The translations under genes and the position numbers were made by a program. The notes beneath the pieces were generated by a model that was not told the origin of the DNA, ran no database searches, and saw nothing but the letters and a program-made list of their open reading frames with translations. From the NCBI GenBank assembly GCA_910587255.1, contig CAJUKT010000061.1, positions 1-32,133 on the forward strand: 32,133 nt of DNA, written 5' to 3'. Shown here piece by piece: positions 23,129-31,236 of the stretch; position 1 is the first letter of the stretch; every line of letters starts with the position of its first letter. This stretch comes from an uncultured Oscillospiraceae bacterium (GTDB taxonomy: Bacteria > Bacillota > Clostridia > Oscillospirales > Oscillospiraceae).

Positions 23129-24283
23129 TTACATCATCTGGGTCATAAAATTTCCCATGGTTTCCGCCGCCTGGTCCTGCATCTGCCGGGTGGCGTGGGT
23201 GTAGGTGCGGAGGGTGAACCCTGCGTCATAGTGGCCTAGCATACTGGAGACTGTCTTGATATCCACGCCGTTCTGGAGCGCCAAGGTTGCGAAGGTGTGA
23301 CGCAGGGCGTGGAAGGAGATATGCTCCAACTCCGCGTCTCGGAGGATCTTCTCGTGGAGCTTCACCACAGAGTCGGGGTAGTACATCTCACCTGTGGTGC
23401 GTGATGGGAACATATAGAGGCTGTTCGGATGCTTCTCATGTTCCTGGATCAGCAGGTCCACCGCCTCCTGGGGAATGGACACCCTCCGCACTGAGGTTTC
23501 CGTCTTGGGCCGGGAGAGGGTGAGCTTCCCGCTGGGGTTCTTAATGTACTGCTTGCTCACAGAGATCGTCCGGTCCTGGATGTCCAGGTCATCCCAGAGG
23601 AGGGCCACCAGTTCACCCTTCCACAGTCCGCTTACCAGTTCCAGGTAGAACATGGGGAGGACACCACGGGCATCAGCGGCTTCCAGGTAGGACTTCAGGT
23701 GTTCGGGCCGCAGGGTTTTCATCTCCACCTTCTGAACCTTTGGGGCAATACAGTCGTCTGTGGGATTGCGGGGGATGAGACGCTCCTTCACCGCCCTTTC
23801 GAACGCGCTGTGGAGCATCAGGTGGACACTTCGGACGGTGGTGCTGCTCAGACCAGGATTACCGTGACCACTTTTCGTGTTCACCCGGCCATGCTCCATT
23901 AGGTTTTTGTACATCTTTTGAAGATCCCGGGAGGTCAGCTTTTTCAGCTTGATTTTCCCGATGCGGGGGATGGTGTAGGTCTCGATCATCAGCCTGTAGC
24001 GGTCTGCTGTGGCCTGCCGGATGTTGGGTTGGGCGTAGAGATTATACCAGGCACGCAGCCAGGTGGCCACGGTGTACTCGTCGGTGCGGGTGACGTCCAC
24101 CTCTTGGGCCTGCTCCACCGCCGCCTTGAGCTTTTCCTTGGCTTCGGCCTGGGTGCGGCCCAGGACGTTCTTGATGATGCGCTTGCCGGTATCGGGATTG
24201 TAACCCGCGGTGTATCGGCCCTCCCAGCGGCCATCGGAGCGCTTCCGCAGATTCCCTTCGCCGTTGGCGCGGCGTTTAGCCAT
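23129..24283 (-). CDS. Tyrosine integrase of element 2, first catalytic Arg replaced by Trp
   Basis: 384 residues, with the usual order. The N-terminal arm-binding AP2-like domain (RKRSDGRWEGRYTAGYNPDTGK, residues about 13-34, in part) comes first, then the core-binding domain (about 65-165), then the catalytic domain. Active-site residues are Lys260, His325 and Arg328 (HALRHTF), His351 and Tyr361 (RTYTHA). At the first Arg position the family has G-L-R-(R/K)-G-E, but here it is G-L-W-K-G-E (Trp221, codon TGG at 23623-23621), one C-to-T change from CGG. The enzyme is therefore probably inactive or crippled. I chose the ATG at 24283, 9 nt after AAGGAG. The start overlaps the upstream gene by 8 bp. 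Confidence 0.9.
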   Translation of the reverse strand: MAKRRANGEGNLRKRSDGRWEGRYTAGYNPDTGKRIIKNVLGRTQAEAKEKLKAAVEQAQEVDVTRTDEYTVATWLRAWYNLYAQPNIRQATADRYRLMIETYTIPRIGKIKLKKLTSRDLQKMYKNLMEHGRVNTKSGHGNPGLSSTTVRSVHLMLHSAFERAVKERLIPRNPTDDCIAPKVQKVEMKTLRPEHLKSYLEAADARGVLPMFYLELVSGLWKGELVALLWDDLDIQDRTISVSKQYIKNPSGKLTLSRPKTETSVRRVSIPQEAVDLLIQEHEKHPNSLYMFPSRTTGEMYYPDSVVKLHEKILRDAELEHISFHALRHTFATLALQNGVDIKTVSSMLGHYDAGFTLRTYTHATRQMQDQAAETMGNFMTQMM

Positions 24284-24593
24284 CGTGTTCAACTCCTTCC
24301 TGATTATGTTTAAGCCGGTTTAGCTGTTCCCACTCCTGTTGGTAGGAATAGCTGCCGTCCGCCTCCAGCTCCATGGCGATCCCCCAGGCCAAGCGAAAGC
24401 CAGCGACAAAGCTGTTGAGCGCAATTTCTTCCTGTGCCATCGTGTGGGCGTCCACCAGGCGGAGCAGCTTCTTTTTGCCTTCCTTGTCCAACAGGGCGGA
24501 GACCTCCTGGCGCTTGGCTTCCAGCTTCCGGCGTTGTTTACGGTTCGGCCTGGGCGCGAACCGATCCTCCAGTGCCCTCATGTAGTTGTACAT
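24276..24593 (-). CDS. Small unknown protein upstream of the integrase
   Basis: 105 residues. MYNYMRALEDRFAP, then a Lys/Arg-rich helical stretch (NRKQRRKLEAKRQEVSALL), then EEIALNSFVAGFRLAWGIAMEL, which resembles the end of DUF6809-type proteins of Firmicutes. I am not sure of the family. GGAGGG lies 7 nt before the ATG, and the stop overlaps the integrase start, so the two are coupled. It may assist integration or excision, but only position suggests this. Confidence 0.65.
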   Translation of the reverse strand: MYNYMRALEDRFAPRPNRKQRRKLEAKRQEVSALLDKEGKKKLLRLVDAHTMAQEEIALNSFVAGFRLAWGIAMELEADGSYSYQQEWEQLNRLKHNQEGVEHDG

Positions 24594-24898
24594 GGTGCGT
24601 CCCTCCTTTGCAGCGACACACCATACCACAGGTTGGCGGAAATAGCCATGGGCAGTGGCGAGAGTTATCAAAACAGACACATATTTTTGCGGCGTGCTAT
24701 ATGGCTTTCTTTGTAGACAGTGGTGCAATTCGCATTCCTGCACAACGGCGCACACAGGGATCGAGGCTGCGTTTCATTTGAGGAAGGGATGGATACCACC
24801 CGCTTCGTGGAATGGGCACAAATTGCTTCACAGCTGTCAGGGCAAGGGGAACCAAGCGGGCACCCTTATTGTTTACTGCGGCTCAGATTTTACAGGGG
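24594..24898. other. Gap without a supported gene
   Basis: 305 bp between the relaxase stop and the small gene. It contains copy 2 of the 23-bp repeat (24707-24729). A short plus-strand frame from 24790 runs into the antisense of the relaxase gene and is not convincing. Confidence 0.5.
24707..24729. repeat. 23-bp dispersed repeat, copy 2
   Basis: Matches 22670-22692 except for one C/G difference in the middle (GTAGACAGTGG). Both copies are intergenic. Role unknown. Confidence 0.8.
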
Positions 24899-25891
24899 TC
24901 ACATAGTCTGCTCCCAGTGTTGGCCGCCGCTGAACTTCTGGCCCATGGCCATTTTCTTGATGGCCTCCCGACGGCGCTGCTTGCTGTCCGTCCAGGTGGG
25001 CGGCGCGGGGAGCTGCCACTCATCGTCGTGCTCCAGGTCGGCTACTACCCGGAACCACCCGGAGGCCAGCTCCCCCATCCAGCCCTCGTCCGGCTCCGGC
25101 GTGGTGGGGCGGAAGCCTATGGCTTGGCGGTAGAGAAGAAGTGCCTCCAGATTTTCCTTGAGGAAGGTTTCATCGTGCAGACTGCTGTCCCGGCACTTGC
25201 GCCCATTGGGACAGGTGAAGGTGATGTGCTTCCGATTCGGTAACCAGCTTACCTCGTAGCCCTCCACCTCCATGTTTTCGATGAAGCTCTCCCGGCTGGT
25301 GGCGTATTCCAGTGCCTCGTTGATGGCCTGGATGAGATCCAGCTTCCAGCTGTCGCCGTGCAGACTGGCCTGGTACTCACCGGGCGTCATCCGCTTCTTT
25401 TTCTTTTGCTGCTCAGGCTGCTCCAGCACATTCAGGCCGTGGGCCAGACAGATCTCATCGTTCACCTTGCGGTGCGCCAGCAGGTCGCTGTAGCTCTGGT
25501 GGAGCTTGTGTCCATCCTTGTGGCTTACGCTGTTCACCACCATGTGGTTGTGGAGATGGCCGGAGTCAACGTGGGTGGCGATCACCACCTCGAAGCCTGG
25601 AAACTGCCGCTGTGCGAACTCCAGGCCGATGGCGTTGACCTCTTGGGGCGTGATGTTGTCCTCCGCAGAGAAGGATTGGACGAAGTGGTAGAACTGTGTT
25701 CCCCCTGTTTTGCGGAAACGTTCCTTGGTCATCTGCATTTCGATGAAGGCGGACTGTGGGACGCAGTTGCTTCCGGTGACCAGCCACGCGTTGCCCCAGT
25801 GGGTTTTCTCCTCCAGTTCCACGTAGTCGATCACGCCGCGCATGGAACTGGCGGACTGCTTCTTGCATCGGATTGCGGTGAAGGTCGCCAT
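24899..25891 (-). CDS. Relaxase/mobilization nuclease (VirD2-like MobP)
   Basis: 330 residues. The relaxase motif III is ATHVDSGHLHNHMVVNSV, with His107, Asp109 and the metal-binding His112, His114, His116. The likely catalytic Tyr is in GVIDYV near residue 23. It nicks oriT and leads the strand to a recipient. It is shorter than many members of the family. The C-terminal tail (RRREAIKKMAMGQK, then HWEQTM) resembles the tail of the relaxase at 553, although the nuclease domains are of different groups. The ATG overlaps the MobC stop by one base (TGATG), so the pair is translationally coupled. Confidence 0.9.
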   Translation of the reverse strand: MATFTAIRCKKQSASSMRGVIDYVELEEKTHWGNAWLVTGSNCVPQSAFIEMQMTKERFRKTGGTQFYHFVQSFSAEDNITPQEVNAIGLEFAQRQFPGFEVVIATHVDSGHLHNHMVVNSVSHKDGHKLHQSYSDLLAHRKVNDEICLAHGLNVLEQPEQQKKKKRMTPGEYQASLHGDSWKLDLIQAINEALEYATSRESFIENMEVEGYEVSWLPNRKHITFTCPNGRKCRDSSLHDETFLKENLEALLLYRQAIGFRPTTPEPDEGWMGELASGWFRVVADLEHDDEWQLPAPPTWTDSKQRRREAIKKMAMGQKFSGGQHWEQTM

Positions 25892-26205
25892 CAGCGCACT
25901 TCCCGGATTAATGCACTCAGTGCATTGCACAGTCGGGTGTACTCGTTGAGAAGATCGTCTCCGCGCAGGACGGTGAGTCGTCCCATGTTGGCCAGTGTGG
26001 TGAGCTGGTTAAGGTTGCGGCCCTGGGCTTTCAGCTCAGAGAGCAGGTCATCCAGACCGTTTACCCGGACGATCTCTTTGCCCAAGGCACAGGTGGTGAG
26101 GTAATCCGTGACAGTCATCCCGGCGGACTTGGCCCGCTGGTGGATGGCCTTTTTGTCCACTGGTGTCATCCTGGTGGTGATGATTTTGGTTTTCTTCTTC
26201 TGCAT
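25891..26205 (-). CDS. MobC-like relaxosome accessory protein
   Basis: 104 residues. Basic start (MQKKKTKIITTRMTP), then a ribbon-helix-helix-like segment (DKKAIHQRAKSAGMTVTDYLTTCALG) and the MobC motif region GRNLNQLTTLANMG, typical of proteins that bind oriT and help the relaxase nick. The ATG at 26205 has AAGGAG 5 nt upstream; a frame extension to 26277 has no such site. It is coupled to the relaxase gene and lies directly beside the hairpin-rich region. Confidence 0.87.
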   Translation of the reverse strand: MQKKKTKIITTRMTPVDKKAIHQRAKSAGMTVTDYLTTCALGKEIVRVNGLDDLLSELKAQGRNLNQLTTLANMGRLTVLRGDDLLNEYTRLCNALSALIREVR

Positions 26206-26619
26206 TAAACTCCTTTCTCCCTCGTCGGCGCAAGCTGTATATCCCTCGCCTCGCCGCAAGCGGCGGGGCTCGCTCATTTCGCTGCGCCTCCTCTCCCCAT
26301 CGAACCCGCTACGCTGGGCTTCGATGGGGGCCCCTTGAGGGGTAGGGGGTGCCGGGGCATAGCCCCGGCGAGTGCGGGCGGCGTATAGCCGGACGCGATG
26401 CTTGCCCTACCCAAAAGGGTAGGCATCCGCCCCAACGGGGCGTTTCTGCATTGCCCTCACTTGGCGCTCCCACGGCACGGTGGCGGGGCTGAGCTGCACA
26501 CATTCGCGCACAGCGGGCCACACAGGGGCCAACACCGCGTTTTGCAGGCTGGGAGGTGTATGGGATGCTACCCGGCTCACAGGAGGGCCACAAGGGGCTT
26601 CAAAACGCGAAACACGGGG
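26206..26619. other. Hairpin-rich oriT-like region of element 2
   Basis: 414 bp without a supported gene. Stems include CCTCGCCGC/GCGGCGGGG (26249-26268), CCCATCGAACCC with GGGCTTCGATGGG (26296-26328), GCCCTACCC/GGGTAGGC (26404-26424) and CGCCCC/CGGGGCG (26428-26442). Part of it (26501-26625) is conserved with element 1. Its place beside mobC makes it the likely oriT. Confidence 0.65.
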
Positions 26620-26625
26620 TCATGC
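26501..26625. repeat. Conserved 125-bp block, copy in element 2
   Basis: Aligns with 3213-3337. On the minus strand the frame that stays open in element 1 has TGA and TAG here, so a shared protein is unlikely. It reaches the end of the winged-helix gene. Confidence 0.65.
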
Positions 26626-27019
26626 ACCTAACTGGAGTTGGGCGCGGGCGGTTTCCAGGGCCAGCCGTTCCAACTGCCGCTGATAGTGCGCCTCCAAAAC
26701 ATCTTGGAACGGGGATACGGTATAGAGCAGGTTGCCATTTCGCTTTACGCCGGTTTTGGTGGTGACGGTAAGTAGGTTCTGTGCGGATGAGATCCTTGCG
26801 TTCGAGACTGCCAACGTATTTTGCCACCGTGTTTTCCGTCATGCCCACCGCCTTGCTAATCGTTTTGTAGCTGGGCCAGCATTGGAGCGTTTTGCGGTTG
26901 GCACAGCAGATCAGATAGGAATAGACCGCCAGCTCTCCGGGACAAAGGCCGAGGAGAAAAATGTTGTTAGGGAACGGGAATGTGTTCTTTATGGGATCAA
27001 ACTTTTGCTGCCTGCTCAA
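26620..27019 (-). pseudogene. Winged-helix DNA-binding gene with a frameshift
   Basis: Homologue of the gene at 3482-3889. The first frame gives LCPGELAVYSYLICCANRK, CWPSYKTISKAVGMTENTVAKYV and LERKDLIRTEPT, then turns into a Pro/Arg-rich run. The sensible continuation (TVTTKTGVKRNGNLLYTVSP, then QRQLERLALETARAQLQLGA) lies in another frame. Dropping one base near 26768-26774 (ACT-T-ACC on the coding strand) joins them into a 132-residue protein ending at 26620. It starts with TTG inside the excisionase stop (TTGA overlap). It may be a true mutation, a sequencing error, or rarely a programmed shift. Confidence 0.72.
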
Positions 27020-27231
27020 CCGCTGTCACCGCCCTTCGTGTGCTGTTCCACCCACTCCACAAACTTCTCTTTGGGCACGATCAGCCGATTGCCGATTTTC
27101 AATACTGGGAAGTCCGCCTCGTGCATCAACTCGTAGCTGCTGGACGGAGCGATGCCCAGCACCTTCGCCACCATCGCCGCGTTGAGGAACAGCGGCAGGT
27201 CATCATAGCTTTTGTACTCGGATAATTTCAT
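27016..27231 (-). CDS. Excisionase-like helix-turn-helix protein
   Basis: About 71 residues. LFLNAAMVAKVLGIAPSSSYELMH, in part, is a MerR/Xis-type winged-helix start, followed by FPVLKIGNRLIVPKEKFVEWVEQH, the standard end of DNA-binding excisionase proteins. It would bend DNA at the att arms and steer the integrase to excision. I chose the second ATG (27231), since GGAAGGAAG directly abuts the first at 27237. Its TGA overlaps the TTG of the next gene. It is first of the leftward backbone operon. No equivalent was found in the visible part of element 1. Confidence 0.85.
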   Translation of the reverse strand: MKLSEYKSYDDLPLFLNAAMVAKVLGIAPSSSYELMHEADFPVLKIGNRLIVPKEKFVEWVEQHTKGGDSG

Positions 27232-27332
27232 TTTCATCTTCCTTCCGTAAATTTCTATCGGTTACCATCCGTACCCCTTCCCTTTGGAACAGCTCCATGA
27301 TAAAATAATCGCGGAGAGTTTTACATCAGGAA

Positions 27333-28589
27333 GTGATCTTTGAGGAAGAGACAGAACAGGTAATAGGCTATATCCCGAAGCTGTTGCTAATGGAGGCGGG
27401 GGAGGGACAGTTTTCAAGTGTTTTCCAGCATGGGGATGGGATGGTGGAGCGCTTGCCTGTTACCACACCCGCCAAGGATCTGGTCGCCGCTGCAGAGATC
27501 GACTACCGGCCATACCGCAAAAAGATCAAACGTCTGCGGGAGGAACACCCGATGTTTGCAGCGCGTTTGGATATCCCGGTGGCGGACTTTGAGGACTTTG
27601 TGGTGGAGGCGTTGCTTCTGCCGTCTATGCTCCAGAAAATCGACCCAGTGAGCTTTTTCACGCTGGGGATCTTGCTGGATCAGGTATTGCGGAGAGAGGA
27701 CGATGGCAGCGCGCTGTTCCTGTTGGACGCGGCACAGGAACTGCTGCACGTGCTGGAGGAGCCGATCCGCACGCAGGTCTATCTGCGGAACATTCTGGAG
27801 ATGGCCTTTGACGGGATGGAGCGGGTCAGCCAGCGGGAACGGTTTGAGAAGCTGTGCCGGGTCTATCCGCAGGTGGGGAAGCTGTGCGATCCCGCCAGCC
27901 TGCCTGATGTTGAGTCGGGGCAGAGAGTATTCCGGGCCAGTTCCATGTTCGGACTACGTCTATTGGAGCTGGCCCTCTACTTCCAGCAGGACAAACAGCG
28001 GATTGCCCGGTGCGACTACTGCTGGGGCTGGTTCATCCCCAAGACGAAAAAAGTCACCCGGTACTGTGACCGGGTGACGGATGGGTTTCCGTGCAAACAG
28101 CGAGGGGCGCGGTTCAAGAGAAATTTGGTGGAGGACGAGGACGGCGCACTCAAACTCTGCAATCAGCTGCGGGACAGGATGTACGCCCGCCTTCTGCGCT
28201 GGCAGGATGCCGCGCCGGATGAGCGCGACAAACTGATCCCCATGGACTACGAACAGTACGAGGTCTGGAGTGAGAACGCTCGCATGGCCCGGATGGAGTA
28301 CCTGAATGGAAAACTGACGGCGGAGGAGTTCTTACAGCGGATTGACACCACCAACGAGTTGGAGAGCTATGAAACGGGCGAGGCGGAGCTGGTGGAGGAA
28401 ACTGCGTGGCAGTGCATGGTGGCTGGGAACTTTGCCTTTGACGCGGAAATACATTACCCGGAAATGATACAAGTGCTTGACTTGGGCGCAGAAGAACCCA
28501 AATGGGAATTGCGTACAGCAGAAGATCTGCGGCGGGAGGATCAAGAAGGGCACCAGAGCTTGCGAGAGAAGTACGGCAAAAAATTTTGA
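27333..28589 (+). CDS. DUF6076-type protein with Cys4 motif (second)
   Basis: 418 residues. The Cys4 cluster C227-x2-C230-x14-C245-x8-C254 matches the one in the protein at 4070-5089, followed by K-Q-R-GA and a helical region with YNGKLTAEEFL-like charge (compare GKISLEEFEAW there). The N-terminus is longer than in the first copy. The start is a GTG at 27333, the first in-frame start after a stop; the ribosome site is weak (GGAGAG 14 nt upstream). It is divergent from the excisionase and winged-helix genes, as the first copy is divergent from its winged-helix gene. Function unknown; a nucleic-acid-binding zinc module is possible. Confidence 0.68.
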   Translation: MIFEEETEQVIGYIPKLLLMEAGEGQFSSVFQHGDGMVERLPVTTPAKDLVAAAEIDYRPYRKKIKRLREEHPMFAARLDIPVADFEDFVVEALLLPSMLQKIDPVSFFTLGILLDQVLRREDDGSALFLLDAAQELLHVLEEPIRTQVYLRNILEMAFDGMERVSQRERFEKLCRVYPQVGKLCDPASLPDVESGQRVFRASSMFGLRLLELALYFQQDKQRIARCDYCWGWFIPKTKKVTRYCDRVTDGFPCKQRGARFKRNLVEDEDGALKLCNQLRDRMYARLLRWQDAAPDERDKLIPMDYEQYEVWSENARMARMEYLNGKLTAEEFLQRIDTTNELESYETGEAELVEETAWQCMVAGNFAFDAEIHYPEMIQVLDLGAEEPKWELRTAEDLRREDQEGHQSLREKYGKKF

Positions 28590-28606
28590 AAAATAAAACT
28601 GTCGAC

Positions 28607-28635
28607 TTGAATGCCAGTACCGTTTGTGTTATCAT
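28607..28635 (+). promoter_or_regulatory. Promoter of the restriction-modification operon
   Basis: TTGAAT (28607-28612), 17 bp, TATCAT (28630-28635), 42 bp before the methyltransferase ATG. From this point the DNA becomes visibly AT-richer than the element backbone. Confidence 0.6.
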
Positions 28636-28677
28636 GTCTTTGAGATAGAATGCCCGTTTGAAAGCGAGGTGTATTTA

Positions 28678-29529
28678 ATGAACCCGGTTTTAAAATACCG
28701 TGGTGGAAAATCACGAGAAATTCCTCGCTTCGTTCAGTATATTCCTAATAACTATAATAGGTATATTGAACCTTTTTTAGGTGGGGGAGCCGTCTATTTT
28801 TACCTCGAACCGGAAAATGCTATTTTGAATGATTTGAATGTACGCCTGATGACATTTTACACACAATTGAGAAATAATTATCCTTTAATGCGACAACAGT
28901 TGGATGTGATTCAGCATATATATGAAGTCAACCAAGCAGCATATAGGCGGTTGAAGGCTCAGGCGGTGCCAGAAGTAAGGGTACCTAATGAGAATGAGGA
29001 GCTATATTATCAAATGCGGGAACTTTTTAATCATCCTGATGATACATATTTGGATGGTGTACTTTACTTTTTTATCAATAAGACGGCATACTCAGGTATG
29101 ATTCGTTATAATAATAACGGTGAGTATAATGTCCCATTTGGTCGCTATCCGAATTTGAATACACACTTAATTACACAGCAACATAGCGATTTGCTGCAAA
29201 ATGCCGAATTATTCAACCTTGATTATAGGGCAATATTTGATATGGCTGAAGCAGATGATTTTATTTTTTTAGATCCGCCTTACGATTGTATTTTTAATGA
29301 TTATGGGAACATTGACTTAATGAATGGGTTTGACGAAACTGAACATCGTCGACTGGCAGCGGATTTTCGAAACTTGCCGTGCCGCGCATTGATGATTATA
29401 GGGAAAACTCCTTTGACCGAGGAACTATATGGGGACTTTATATTTGACGAGTACTATAAAAATTATGCTGTCAACATAAAAAATCGTTTCAAAAATGATC
29501 GAATGCATATTGTGGTGAAAAACTATTAA
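28678..29529 (+). CDS. Dam-like N6-adenine DNA methyltransferase (D12 class)
   Basis: 283 residues, the usual length for Dam-type enzymes. NPVLKYRGGKS (2-12) and IEPFLGGGAV (30-39) form the S-adenosylmethionine site, and DPPY (199-202) is the catalytic motif IV, with the D12-class order. It transfers methyl to adenine N6. Dam relatives recognise GATC; that site lies within GGATC, the AlwI target, so one enzyme of this kind could protect both strands from the neighbour. GAGGTG precedes the ATG. It lies 18 bp upstream of the endonuclease in the same operon, so the protective enzyme is made first. AT-rich codon use differs from the backbone and implies separate transfer. Confidence 0.88.
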   Translation: MNPVLKYRGGKSREIPRFVQYIPNNYNRYIEPFLGGGAVYFYLEPENAILNDLNVRLMTFYTQLRNNYPLMRQQLDVIQHIYEVNQAAYRRLKAQAVPEVRVPNENEELYYQMRELFNHPDDTYLDGVLYFFINKTAYSGMIRYNNNGEYNVPFGRYPNLNTHLITQQHSDLLQNAELFNLDYRAIFDMAEADDFIFLDPPYDCIFNDYGNIDLMNGFDETEHRRLAADFRNLPCRALMIIGKTPLTEELYGDFIFDEYYKNYAVNIKNRFKNDRMHIVVKNY

Positions 29530-29547
29530 AAATGAGGGGGAGTTGTG

Positions 29548-31236
29548 ATGGCGACATTAAATACCAAAGCTCTTTTCTTCACGACTTCACCACGTACTCC
29601 AGCAAAAATAATTCCGGAAATTAAGTTGTTGAATGACAAATTTAATAATCGGCCTTGGAATAAAGTGTCACAGGAACAATTTATTGATGAATTAGCTGCC
29701 AGTAGCTTTTTTGCGGGGGTTGGATCTCCATCAGACAAGGCCTTTAGTGCCAGAGATAGAATAAATCGTGCGCCCAAATCCTTGGGCTTTGTAGATTTGA
29801 AGCCAGCCGTAGCATTGACGCCTGCAGGGCATGCCTTTGTGTTTGGGAAACGCCCCCAGGAAATTTTTCTTCGGCAATTATTAAAATTTCAACTACCTTC
29901 CCCATTCCATCAGGAAAATAAGAGAATTCAGGGATCTTTTTGTATTCGACCATATTTGGAGATATTGCGCTTAATACGTGATTTAGAATATCTCACATTT
30001 GATGAGCTAAAAGTTTTCGGTATCCAAATGACAGACTATCATAGATTTGAAGACATTAAAGCAATGATCCTTCGGTTTAGGCAGAATAAAGAGAATCATA
30101 GGGGGACATACAAACGATTCGTTGATGATGCTTGGACTAATACAATTTTGGAAATTCACAGCGATAGAATTGCGTGTGGGAAAACAAAAACAAGGGAAAC
30201 ACGTGATGCCAGTTTAAAGAATTTTGTTAAAACACAGAAAAGCAATCTTCGAGATTATACGGATGCTTGTTTTCGATATCTGCGATATACGGGTCTCGTT
30301 TCTATTGCTCATAGAAGCCGGACAATGTCTATATTTGACAGCAAGGCCGTTGAGGTAGATTATATTCTATCCACAGTTGATCGAAACCCGGTCTTTATCG
30401 ATGATGCTGAGAGGTATAAGGCTCACTTGTTTTCAGCAGGAACCCCATTGCTGTATGTAGACAACAAAGACAATATTATTGACTCAATCATGCGGATCAG
30501 TGCATATACCAAGAGAGACTTGCTCAATATGAACATAGAACAGCTCAAAGACTTGCGTGATAATATTATCGCACAACATAAGGAATCCGTCATACATGAA
30601 CAGGTCAGTGAAATTAAGTCATATGCCCTGTACTCGGAAATCATTGATACATTTAACGAAATTGTATCTGATGAATACTATGATGCTCCTCTGATGTTTG
30701 AGTACAACACATGGCGGGCCATGACCATGCTTGATGGCGGAGAAATCAAAGGAAACTTTAAATTTGATGACATTGGACAGCCACTTTCGACTGCAGCCGG
30801 AAATATGCCCGATATTGAATGTGATTATACCGATTATGCGCTTTCTGTTGAGGTTACACTGCAAAGAGGACAACGACAATATGAATCGGAAGGAGAACCT
30901 GTTGCTCGACACTATGGACAGTTGAAGAAAAGGAGCGGGAAAGAAACGTACTGTTTGTTTATTGCTCCTTCAATCAATATGGCAACGTTAGCACATTTCT
31001 ATGGGCTGAATCATGTCCCTATTGCGCTTTATGGAGGGAAGTCGAAGATAATTCCGCTTGAACTGGATCAGTTTATGCAGCTTGTTGAAAACTCTTATAA
31101 TTACAAGCACCAGCCTGTAGCGGCAGATGTCCGTCATTTTCTTGATACTGTTATTGAACAGGGAGAAATAGCAGCAGATGAAAATGATTGGAGAGAAAGA
31201 ATACAAAATTGTGTGGATACATGGTTAGTGGCTTAA
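29548..31236 (+). CDS. AlwI-family type II restriction endonuclease
   Basis: 562 residues, similar in length to AlwI-family enzymes. Recognisable stretches are the N-terminus FFTTSPRTPAKIIPEI, the segment AGVGSPSDKAFSARDRINRAPK, and the catalytic-region pattern MPDIECDY, LSVEVTLQRG, QYESEGEPVARHYGQL. AlwI cuts beside the asymmetric site GGATC; members of this family and the related nickases cut outside their site. The specificity here is inferred from family and partner only. I chose the ATG at 29548 (GGGGAG 5 nt upstream); a GTG one codon earlier is possible. Together with the methyltransferase it forms a defence or addiction cargo of element 2. Confidence 0.88.
   Translation: MATLNTKALFFTTSPRTPAKIIPEIKLLNDKFNNRPWNKVSQEQFIDELAASSFFAGVGSPSDKAFSARDRINRAPKSLGFVDLKPAVALTPAGHAFVFGKRPQEIFLRQLLKFQLPSPFHQENKRIQGSFCIRPYLEILRLIRDLEYLTFDELKVFGIQMTDYHRFEDIKAMILRFRQNKENHRGTYKRFVDDAWTNTILEIHSDRIACGKTKTRETRDASLKNFVKTQKSNLRDYTDACFRYLRYTGLVSIAHRSRTMSIFDSKAVEVDYILSTVDRNPVFIDDAERYKAHLFSAGTPLLYVDNKDNIIDSIMRISAYTKRDLLNMNIEQLKDLRDNIIAQHKESVIHEQVSEIKSYALYSEIIDTFNEIVSDEYYDAPLMFEYNTWRAMTMLDGGEIKGNFKFDDIGQPLSTAAGNMPDIECDYTDYALSVEVTLQRGQRQYESEGEPVARHYGQLKKRSGKETYCLFIAPSINMATLAHFYGLNHVPIALYGGKSKIIPLELDQFMQLVENSYNYKHQPVAADVRHFLDTVIEQGEIAADENDWRERIQNCVDTWLVA

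Noticed and set aside
24720..25133. Plus-strand frame beginning in the gap before the relaxase
   Set aside because: Most of it is antisense to the relaxase gene; the part in the gap is short and not recognisable.
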